Positions 1 to 5,611 of a stretch of DNA of 10,574 nucleotides are shown here, piece by piece; the first letter of the stretch is position 1, and each line of letters begins with the position of its first letter. Location of the stretch: contig CAMGGF010000028.1 in the NCBI GenBank assembly GCA_946055445.1, positions 1 through 10,574 on the forward strand, read 5' to 3'. This DNA comes from an uncultured Ruminococcus sp. Its GTDB lineage: Bacteria; Bacillota; Clostridia; Oscillospirales; Acutalibacteraceae. Under the pieces are notes generated by a model, which was not told where the DNA came from, did no database searches, and worked only from the letters and a program-made list of their open reading frames with translations. Made by a program: the position numbers and the translations under genes.

Positions 1-2
1 CA

Positions 3-377
3 ACCACCGGCGGCGTTGGGGAACTTTCCAACTTTATTTTGGGATGTATGTTGGTCATCCCCGCAGGGCTTATCTACAAAAAAAAGAAAAATCGAAAAGT
101 CGCTTTACTCGGCGCACTGACGGGCGCCGCGTGTATGGCGGCTGTGAGTTTCGTGACAAATTACTTTATTGTTTACCCGATTTACACAAACTTTATGCCG
201 ATGGAGCAAATCATTGCGGCTTATCAAGCGATTTTGCCGCGTGTTACAACACTTTGGCAGGCACTTTTAATATTCAACGTGCCGTTCACCTTTGTGAAGG
301 GAATGCTCTGCGCCGTACTGACTTTTTTGGTATACAAGCCACTTTCCCCGATTTTAAAAGGCAAAAACTACGCGTAA
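3..377 (+). CDS. ribU: Riboflavin ECF transporter S component, 3' part (RibU/FmnP family)
   Basis: This is the substrate-binding membrane subunit of an energy-coupling factor importer. It takes up riboflavin together with the shared EcfA/A'/T module, which is not in this window. The reading frame is open to the left edge, so the start is missing. 124 residues are visible, against about 190 in Bacillus FmnP. The visible part aligns by eye with FmnP: the VGELSNFILG segment (residues 5-14), then a Pro-Ala-Gly and a Lys-rich cytoplasmic loop (KKKK at 26-29), an NYFIVYP segment (53-59), and a final helix starting FNVPFTFVKG (91-100) before a short polar tail. At least three hydrophobic segments are visible, near 8-24, 33-60 and 86-112. 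TTG at 39 is internal, not the start. The family call is confident. The exact ligand is inferred from family resemblance. Any upstream FMN riboswitch would lie outside the window. Confidence 0.85.
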   Translation, partial: TTGGVGELSNFILGCMLVIPAGLIYKKKKNRKVALLGALTGAACMAAVSFVTNYFIVYPIYTNFMPMEQIIAAYQAILPRVTTLWQALLIFNVPFTFVKGMLCAVLTFLVYKPLSPILKGKNYA

Positions 378-393
378 ACAAATTACGCTTTTT
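372..393 (+). terminator. Weak rho-independent terminator overlapping the ribU stop codon
   Basis: GCGTAA (372-377) pairs with TTACGC (383-388) around a 5-nt loop, followed by five T. The stem includes the TAA stop codon of ribU. It is short (6 bp), so it may be only partly effective. Confidence 0.45.
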
Positions 394-406
394 CTCTGAA
401 ATTCGG

Positions 407-435
407 TTGACAAACCGCGCAAAACAGTATAGAAT
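407..435 (+). promoter_or_regulatory. Near-consensus sigma-A promoter for metK
   Basis: TTGACA (407-412), a 17-nt spacer, and TAGAAT (430-435). Transcription would begin near 442, about 20 nt before the riboswitch P1 helix. This is the best promoter match in the window. Confidence 0.85.
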
Positions 436-460
436 ACTGTTCGACAATAAAATACACATT

Positions 461-558
461 CCTTATAGAGAGTGACGGAGGGACAGGCCCTGTGAAGTCC
501 GGCAACCTGCATTTTTGCAAGGTGCCAAATCCCACAGCAGTATTGCTGAAAGATAAGG
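461..558 (+). ncRNA. SAM-I (S-box) riboswitch aptamer
   Basis: This cis-acting aptamer binds S-adenosylmethionine and represses metK when SAM is plentiful. The P1 helix is CCTTAT (461-466) with ATAAGG (553-558). The conserved core is present in order: AGAG, GGAGGGACAGGCCC, GTGAAGTCCGGCAACC, then AAGGTGCCAAATCC and GCAG...CTGAAAGAT. Spacing and core agree with the S-box family seen before methionine and SAM genes in Firmicutes. It lies between a strong promoter and a terminator directly ahead of metK, the expected layout for transcriptional control. Confidence 0.97.
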
Positions 559-564
559 TGACAC

Positions 565-600
565 AAAGCACCTTGGCGCCTGCCGCCCGGGTGCTTTTTA
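565..600 (+). terminator. Riboswitch-controlled intrinsic terminator
   Basis: AAAGCACC (565-572) pairs with GGTGCTTT (590-597), with an inner GGCG/CGCC stem (575-578 with 584-587), followed by a T-rich tail. A competing antiterminator is visible: AAGGTG (555-560) pairs with CACCTT (569-574). It would use both the 3' strand of P1 and the 5' strand of the terminator. SAM binding, by holding P1, would therefore free the terminator. Confidence 0.9.
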
Positions 601-633
601 TTTGGAAACGGCAAAACACAAAGGAGAACCACC

Positions 634-1821
634 ATGGCAAAACATCTTTTCACATCAGAATCCGTTACAGAAGGGCATCCCGACAAAATCTGTGACAATA
701 TTTCCGACGCGGTTTTAGACGCCATTTTGGCGCAAGACCCGAACGGTCGTGTTGCGTGCGAAACCACCTGCATTACGAACAGAATTACCGTAATGGGTGA
801 AATCACCACCAGCGCAAAAATTGACATTGAACAAATTGCGCGTGATGTTGTTTGTGAAATCGGCTATGACAGCGACGAAAAAGGCTTTAACGGCAACACC
901 TGCCAAATTGAAACCATCATCGACAAGCAATCGGCGGATATTGCTTTGGGTGTTGACGCATCCTATGAATTAAAAGAAGGACAAAAAGACGATTACAATC
1001 TGCACGGTGCGGGCGACCAGGGTATGATGTTCGGGTATGCTTGCGACGAAACCGAAGAACTGATGCCGTTGCCGATTTCACTTTCTCACAAATTGGCAAA
1101 ACAACTGACCGCTGTGCGAAAAAACGGCACGCTCCCCTATCTTCGCGCCGACGGCAAAACACAGGTCACCGTGGAATACGATGAAAATGATACACCTGTT
1201 CGAATTGATACCATTGTTGTATCTTCTCAACACAGCGCAGATGTGGAACTTTCACAAATTCGCAAGGATATTTTGGAATATGTAATTAAACCGATTGTGC
1301 CCGAAACACTGTTTGACGATGACACCGTTATCTATGTTAATCCTACCGGCCGTTTTGTTACGGGCGGCCCCGCAGGTGACAGCGGCTTAACCGGCAGAAA
1401 AATTATTGTGGATACTTACGGCGGTGTCGGCAGACACGGCGGCGGCTGCTTCTCCGGCAAAGACCCGACAAAAGTTGACCGTTCCGCGGCGTATGCGGCG
1501 CGTTATGTTGCAAAAAACATTGTAGCATCAGGGCTTGCCAAAAAATGTGAAATTCAGTTGGCATATGCCATCGGTGTGGCGCATCCCGTTTCTGTGATGG
1601 TAGAAACATTCGGCACGGGCGCATTGGCAGATGATGTGTTAAGTGAAATCGTCACGGAAGTGTTTGATTTACGCCCCGCCGCCATCATTGACTACCTTGA
1701 CTTGCGCCGTCCGATTTACAGACCGCTTGCGGCTTACGGGCATATGGGCAGAACCGATTTACAGGTTCGCTGGGAAGAAACCGACAAAGTTGACGCTTTA
1801 AAGAAAGCGGCAGGTATATAA
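634..1821 (+). CDS. metK: S-adenosylmethionine synthetase (methionine adenosyltransferase)
   Basis: Cytosolic enzyme that makes SAM from methionine and ATP, releasing phosphate and pyrophosphate. The 395-aa product has the usual bacterial MetK length. Visible motifs are FTSESVTEGHPDK (residues 6-18, metal and ATP binding), GAGDQG (125-130, methionine/ATP loop), GDSGLTGRK (248-256), and a Gly-rich P-loop-like GGGCFSGKDPTKVDRSAAY (269-287). The start is ATG 634, preceded by AAGGAG (621-626) with 7 nt spacing. Expression is under the S-box riboswitch directly upstream, so the enzyme is repressed by its own product. The only oddity is Cys272 where the P-loop motif usually has Ala. No strong terminator follows; only a short AT-rich palindrome with a T6 run (about 1840-1866) could serve. 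Confidence 0.98.
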   Translation: MAKHLFTSESVTEGHPDKICDNISDAVLDAILAQDPNGRVACETTCITNRITVMGEITTSAKIDIEQIARDVVCEIGYDSDEKGFNGNTCQIETIIDKQSADIALGVDASYELKEGQKDDYNLHGAGDQGMMFGYACDETEELMPLPISLSHKLAKQLTAVRKNGTLPYLRADGKTQVTVEYDENDTPVRIDTIVVSSQHSADVELSQIRKDILEYVIKPIVPETLFDDDTVIYVNPTGRFVTGGPAGDSGLTGRKIIVDTYGGVGRHGGGCFSGKDPTKVDRSAAYAARYVAKNIVASGLAKKCEIQLAYAIGVAHPVSVMVETFGTGALADDVLSEIVTEVFDLRPAAIIDYLDLRRPIYRPLAAYGHMGRTDLQVRWEETDKVDALKKAAGI

Positions 1822-1826
1822 AAAAA

Positions 1827-1855
1827 TTTAAAAAAATAAATGCTATTTGCATAAT
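1827..1855 (+). promoter_or_regulatory. Possible promoter for the DUF378 gene
   Basis: TTTAAA (1827-1832), a 17-nt spacer, and CATAAT (1850-1855). This would give a leader of about 45 nt that includes the AAGGAG at 1894-1899. The region is very AT-rich, so a chance match is quite possible. Read-through from metK is the alternative. Confidence 0.35.
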
Positions 1856-1908
1856 GCATATTTTTTAACGCAAACTACGGATAAGATACAATTAAGGAGT
1901 TGAAAAAT

Positions 1909-2124
1909 ATGCTGGATAGAATCGCTTTAATTTTGGTTATCATCGGCGGTATTAACTGGGGCTCTATCGGTCTTTTCCAATTTGATATCGTCGCTTGGAT
2001 TTTCGGCGGGCAAGGCGCGGTTGTCAGCAGAATTATTTACACACTTGTCGCGATTGCGGCAGTTTGGTGTATTTCCCTGCTGTTCAGAGAAAGCGAAGTG
2101 CTTTCCTCCGTGACGGACGAATAA
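1909..2124 (+). CDS. DUF378 family small membrane protein
   Basis: A 71-aa integral membrane protein of unknown function. It matches the DUF378 pattern (YuzA-like): an N-terminal LDRIALILVIIGGINWG block (residues 2-18), then a helix break with GLFQFD (21-26), an FGG (32-34), and a second helix beginning SRIIYTLVAIAAVW (40-53). Two transmembrane helices are clear, near 5-21 and 41-59, with a short acidic tail. ATG 1909 is chosen because AAGGAG (1894-1899) sits 9 nt upstream; the in-frame TTG at 1900 touches that site and is unlikely. It stands alone between metK and the convergent rqcH, and nothing in the context indicates its role. Confidence 0.88.
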   Translation: MLDRIALILVIIGGINWGSIGLFQFDIVAWIFGGQGAVVSRIIYTLVAIAAVWCISLLFRESEVLSSVTDE

Positions 2125-2148
2125 CAGCCCGTCAGTCGATTCTAATGA

Positions 2149-2183
2149 AAAGCCCACAGTCTGCTCTTTGGACTGTGGGCTTT
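2149..2183. terminator. Bidirectional terminator between convergent genes
   Basis: AAAGCCCACAGTC (2149-2161) pairs perfectly with GACTGTGGGCTTT (2171-2183) around a 9-nt loop. It lies 24 nt past the DUF378 stop and 3 nt past the rqcH stop on the other strand. The T-run is four on the minus-strand transcript (2148-2151) and three on the plus, so it probably ends both. Confidence 0.85.
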
Positions 2184-2186
2184 GAT

Positions 2187-3929
2187 TTACGGTTTTTCCG
2201 TTGCTTCGGGATTGCGCGGCGTCACATACACAGTGTTGTATATGTGATAAATGACTTTTCCGGGTTTTGCACCGACCGGTTTTTTAATATTTTTAATAAA
2301 TGTATAATCCACGGGCACTTTTTTGGCTTCTTTGGCGCTGCTGAAAAACGCAGCGATTTCGGCAGCCTCGACAATCGCTTTGTCCGTAATCTCGCGTTTT
2401 TCCGACAAAATAACCGTGTGCGAACCTGCAAAATTTTGCGTATGCAACCACATATCATAATTTTTGGCAGTTTTCAAGGTCAACTTGTCATTTTGGGTAT
2501 TATTTCGCCCGACCAAAACGGTGAAACCCTCACTTGTTTGAAATTTATACGGCGGCAACTCTTTCGGCAGACGGAGTTTACCGCCTTTTTTGCGTTTCAA
2601 ATAGCCGCCTTCAATCAGTTCTTGGCGAATCAGCGTCAATTCACTTTCGGTATCGGCACGGGAAAGCGCATCCAAAACCGAGTCGAAATATAAAAGTTCC
2701 TGCTCCCCTTTTTCAATCAAGCCTGCCAGCATTTTTTCAGCCGTATGCGCTTTTTTATAGGCTTTATAAAATTTTTGCGCATTCTGCGCAGGGGAAAACG
2801 CAGGATTGACCGCTATGCGTACAATTTCATTGTTTTCATAATAATTCGGGACTTCATAAACCGGCATTCCTTTTGAGAGCGCATACTGATTGGCGTTAAT
2901 CAGTTCAGCAAAAATACGCAGTTGTTCCTTATCGGCACACGCAGAAAGTTCTGCCTGCTGATTGGAAATTTTGCGTGCAGTTCGCTCTTTTAAAGTGTGC
3001 AAAGCCTTATACAAATCCCCCGCCTTGCGTTTGGCGCGCAAGGCACGGTCGCGTTCGAAATAAAAGGCGTCCAACAGCGCGCAGAAAGAGTCTGCATAAG
3101 TCTTTTTATAAAAATCACCGTACTGTGTAATATCCAAAAAGGAAAAATCAAACGGTTTTTCTTCTTCATTATACACAATGCAGTACCGCGGCTTGCTTTG
3201 GCGCAAAACCGTTTGCACTTGCAAAAGTGCCTGCGTAATGCATTGCGCTTCCACCCCGTCAACTGCACAGGTACAATCCCCTGCCGCCAAATGCGCCAAT
3301 TCGCGGCTGACAATCGGAGAAATCCCCTCCACGCTTTGCATAAAGGCTTTCGAGAGTTGCTGATTTTTTTGCAGTTGCACGCGTGCAGTTGCTTGTTCGG
3401 CAGGTTCTGTCAACAGATTGATTTTATCCTGCCGTGGCGGCAAAACATACATACAACCCGGCAACACTTCGCGCACGGAAGATTTGGTTTCATCCACGCG
3501 TTTCACTGCATCGAGGATTTTGCCGTTGCCGTCGATTAGAATAATATTACTATGCTGTCCCGTAATCTCCACACAAAGCGTTACTTGCACTTTGTCGCCG
3601 ATTTCATTGGTCGCCTGAAAATCCAAAAATAAAATGCGGTCCAGTCCCGCTTGACGAATGCCGGAGAGAATTGCGCCCGTTAGGTGCTTCCGAAACAGCA
3701 TACACAGCATCGGCGGATTTTGCGGATTTTCGGTTGGGTACGCGGTTAAGTGCACACGCGCCGAGGCGGACTCCGCCGATAAAAACAGCCGAAAAGCGCC
3801 GCCGCGTGTCCGCAGCAGCAAAACAATTTCCGCCTTGGACGGTTGGTGTACTTTTTCCACCCGTGCGCCCAAAACAGCCTGTTCCAATTCGGTTTTCACA
3901 AAATGCAAAGTAATACCGTCTAATGCCAT
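2187..3929 (-). CDS. rqcH: Ribosome-associated quality control protein RqcH (NFACT/Rqc2 family)
   Basis: The bacterial counterpart of eukaryotic Rqc2/NEMF, formerly annotated as fibronectin-binding protein A. It binds the 50S-peptidyl-tRNA complex left after ribosome splitting and recruits tRNA-Ala to add C-terminal alanine tails that mark the stalled chain for degradation. The 580-aa length is normal for the family. Domains are: NFACT-N (about 1-170), a helix-hairpin-helix region (about 175-245), a coiled-coil arm (about 285-440), and NFACT-R (about 465-570; EGFTVLVGRNN at 467-477, MWLHTQNFAGSH at 493-504). Asp97-Arg98 are present; the Bacillus DR pair at these positions is needed for tRNA binding and tailing, so the protein is probably active. 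The start is ATG 3929 with TAGGAG 5 nt upstream; this site overlaps the stop of the preceding nif3-like gene, so translation is probably coupled. It is the last gene of the trmK cluster. Confidence 0.95.
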   Translation of the reverse strand: MALDGITLHFVKTELEQAVLGARVEKVHQPSKAEIVLLLRTRGGAFRLFLSAESASARVHLTAYPTENPQNPPMLCMLFRKHLTGAILSGIRQAGLDRILFLDFQATNEIGDKVQVTLCVEITGQHSNIILIDGNGKILDAVKRVDETKSSVREVLPGCMYVLPPRQDKINLLTEPAEQATARVQLQKNQQLSKAFMQSVEGISPIVSRELAHLAAGDCTCAVDGVEAQCITQALLQVQTVLRQSKPRYCIVYNEEEKPFDFSFLDITQYGDFYKKTYADSFCALLDAFYFERDRALRAKRKAGDLYKALHTLKERTARKISNQQAELSACADKEQLRIFAELINANQYALSKGMPVYEVPNYYENNEIVRIAVNPAFSPAQNAQKFYKAYKKAHTAEKMLAGLIEKGEQELLYFDSVLDALSRADTESELTLIRQELIEGGYLKRKKGGKLRLPKELPPYKFQTSEGFTVLVGRNNTQNDKLTLKTAKNYDMWLHTQNFAGSHTVILSEKREITDKAIVEAAEIAAFFSSAKEAKKVPVDYTFIKNIKKPVGAKPGKVIYHIYNTVYVTPRNPEATEKP

Positions 3930-3937
3930 ACAAACTC

Positions 3938-4678
3938 CTATACTGTTACGGTCGGCGCCGTTTGCGTGGATAAAACACAGTCTATATCGGGGAACTGCGC
4001 TTGCACGCGATTTTTGAGAGATACAACCGCGGGGAATTCTGTCGCAAAATGCCCCGCCGCCGCTACGGAAAGTCCGAACTCTGCGGCATCTAAAACTTCG
4101 TGGTGTTTTGCGTCACCCGTAAAGAACAAATCCGCCCCCGCCGCTTTGGCTTCAAGCGCAAAATCCATTGCCGCGCCACCGCAAACCGCAACAAGTTTTA
4201 TTTCTTTTTGCGGCAAAGAAACCGCCACGCTTGCATTGAAAACAGATTTTGCGTACTCGGCAAATTCAAAGGCAGTTTTACAATCCGTTTCGCCAAGTCT
4301 GTAAAAACCGTTTTCGGGTTTTTGGATATTTCGCAATTGTAACTGTTCCGCCAACACGTCATTGACGCCGCCGTCCGCACAGTCAAACGAAGTGTGTGCG
4401 GAAATCACGGCAATATTGTATTTTGCCGCAAGATATGCGGGATTTTGCTCCGTAAACTGCTTTTGCGCACGAAACAAAAACGGATGATGTGTCACAATTA
4501 AGTCACACTGCAATTTGTGCGCCTCTCGCACCAAATCAGCGGTTGCATCCAATGCAAACAAAACTTTGCGCACTTCTTTTGACCGTTCCCCGACCTGTAA
4601 CCCGCTGTTGTCCCATTCCTCTTGGCAACAAAACGGCGCAATACGGTCTATGTAATCATACACTTGCCCTACATTCAT
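3938..4678 (-). CDS. Nif3-like dinuclear metal centre protein (YqfO / GTP cyclohydrolase 1 type 2 homolog)
   Basis: A 246-aa member of the NIF3 family, hexameric metal-binding proteins whose cellular role remains unsettled despite the GTP cyclohydrolase-like label. Metal ligands expected from the family are visible: VTHHPFLF with His64-His65, AHTSFD with His95 and Asp99, and GHFATE with His210 and Glu214; GDAKHHE (188-194) is the other conserved block. It is the short form: there is no PII-like domain inserted in the middle, unlike Bacillus YqfO (about 370 aa). The start is ATG 4678 with AAAGGAG 7 nt upstream. Its 5' end overlaps the end of trmK by 23 nt and it is followed after 8 nt by rqcH, so the three genes form one transcription unit. 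The trmK-nif3 pairing is common in Firmicutes but its meaning is unknown. Confidence 0.93.
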   Translation of the reverse strand: MNVGQVYDYIDRIAPFCCQEEWDNSGLQVGERSKEVRKVLFALDATADLVREAHKLQCDLIVTHHPFLFRAQKQFTEQNPAYLAAKYNIAVISAHTSFDCADGGVNDVLAEQLQLRNIQKPENGFYRLGETDCKTAFEFAEYAKSVFNASVAVSLPQKEIKLVAVCGGAAMDFALEAKAAGADLFFTGDAKHHEVLDAAEFGLSVAAAGHFATEFPAVVSLKNRVQAQFPDIDCVLSTQTAPTVTV

Positions 4679-5339
4679 TTTCTATCTCCTTTATGATGGT
4701 AAACAGGCTATCGGATTCCGCTGTATCTTTCTCTTTCAGGGCATCGGCGCGCTTTTTGAGGCGCGCAAGAATTTTTTGCAAAAATTGACGGTCTGTATCC
4801 GTTGTTCCGTACACCAATTCGCCTGCATACAAGTACCATTCGGGAGCTTCGTGTTTTTCGCCGCAGTACCGTGCCGAAATGACCAAATATAACCGTTCAC
4901 CCTCTGACGCGGTATGTTCCGCCTCAATTTGAAAACCGTTTTCCAAAAGGGCTTTTCGTACATCCTCAAAGTGCGTCATCGGCTGTAATATCAAATGTTT
5001 GGCGTCATCTTGCAACCACGCGGTTGTTTCAATCATATCGGCAATTTGGTTGCCGCCCATACCTGCTACAACGATTTCCTGCGCCTCGTCCGCCGAAATA
5101 TTTTGCAACCCGTCGGAAAGTCGCAATTCAATTCGTTCTTCCAATCCGTATGTACCAAGCGTTTGCCGCGCATTCGCAAGCGGCTTCGGGTTAATATCTG
5201 CGGCAATGGCAAACTGCGCCTTGCCGTTTAAAAGGCACCACACAGGCAAATAGGCATGGTCTGTGCCGATATCCGCTAAGCAAACACAAGGCTGTACGCA
5301 ATCCGCCACCATTTGTAATCGATTTGTCAAAGTCAACAT
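4656..5339 (-). CDS. trmK: tRNA (adenine(22)-N(1))-methyltransferase TrmK
   Basis: A class I SAM-dependent methyltransferase that makes m1A at position 22 of some tRNAs (COG2384 family). The 227-aa product has the SAM-binding motif I ADIGTDHAYLP (residues 22-32), an acidic motif II region at AADINPKP (46-53), LSDGL (74-78), and the family signature GMGG (93-96). The C-terminal third is helical and rich in Lys and Glu, as expected for the tRNA-binding extension. ATG 5339 is chosen because the family begins close to LTNRLQ; an in-frame TTG at 5369 lies inside a hairpin and adds a non-family segment. The ribosome binding site is weak (ACGGTG, 4 nt from the ATG). A terminator-like hairpin ends only 13 nt before the start, so output may be low or controlled. 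Its methyl donor is the product of the nearby metK, but the two genes are on opposite strands. Confidence 0.93.
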   Translation of the reverse strand: MLTLTNRLQMVADCVQPCVCLADIGTDHAYLPVWCLLNGKAQFAIAADINPKPLANARQTLGTYGLEERIELRLSDGLQNISADEAQEIVVAGMGGNQIADMIETTAWLQDDAKHLILQPMTHFEDVRKALLENGFQIEAEHTASEGERLYLVISARYCGEKHEAPEWYLYAGELVYGTTDTDRQFLQKILARLKKRADALKEKDTAESDSLFTIIKEIENECRASV

Positions 5340-5352
5340 AATACACCGTAGA

Positions 5353-5389
5353 AAACAGGGGCGCAACAAACTTGTTACCGCCCCTGTTT
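5353..5389 (-). terminator. Strong terminator-like hairpin just before trmK
   Basis: An 11-bp perfect stem, AAACAGGGGCG (5353-5363) with CGCCCCTGTTT (5379-5389), with an AACA/TGTT extension inside the loop. On the minus transcript it ends in TTTT. It lies between the DUF1858 stop and the trmK start. I found no convincing promoter between it and trmK, so it may be a partial terminator, an attenuator or an RNA-processing boundary. Confidence 0.75.
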
Positions 5390-5393
5390 ATCC

Positions 5394-5600
5394 TTATTTA
5401 TTCTTGAGAAATTCGTTGATTTTTTCTACAAGTGCGTCGGCATCCACACCATGCACTTCGCAAGCCTGTTCGACGGTCTCCCCGCGGGAAGCAGGACACC
5501 CGAGGCAATGCATCCCCATTTCCAAGAAAAACGGAACGGTTTCACGGTCGGCATCTAAAATGTCACCAATGGTCATATCTTTTGTAATTTCTGTAAGCAT
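5394..5600 (-). CDS. DUF1858 protein, hybrid-cluster-associated redox disulfide domain
   Basis: A 68-aa cytosolic protein matching DUF1858 over its whole length. It opens with the typical MTIGDILDADRE pattern (residues 9-20), followed by FFLEMGMHCLGC (25-35) with the two cysteines Cys32 and Cys35 as a CxxC. The family is predicted to be redox-active or metal-binding; members occur alone or fused to other domains, and the biochemical role is unproven. The start is ATG 5600 with AAGGAGG (5607-5613 on the plus strand) 6 nt upstream; this site covers the ileS stop codon. It lies 11 nt after ileS and so is co-transcribed and probably translationally coupled with it. A hairpin follows immediately and may end the ileS transcript. 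Confidence 0.92.
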   Translation of the reverse strand: MLTEITKDMTIGDILDADRETVPFFLEMGMHCLGCPASRGETVEQACEVHGVDADALVEKINEFLKNK

Positions 5601-5611
5601 CTTTATCCTCC

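Noticed and set aside
44..475. Plus-strand open frame overlapping ribU and the metK promoter
   Set aside because: Out of frame with a clear RibU match, and runs through the promoter and into the riboswitch.
1865..1892. TTAACG-N16-TACAAT as promoter of the DUF378 gene
   Set aside because: The transcription start would fall at or after the AAGGAG ribosome binding site (1894-1899), leaving the mRNA without it.
1995..2693. Long plus-strand open frame opposite rqcH (and similar open frames opposite nif3, trmK and ileS)
   Set aside because: No ribosome binding site, no recognisable family, low-complexity residue use, and complete overlap with well-supported genes on the other strand.
5340..5369. 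Upstream TTG start (5369) for trmK
   Set aside because: The added ten residues are not family-like, the codon lies in the loop of a strong hairpin, and no good ribosome binding site precedes it.
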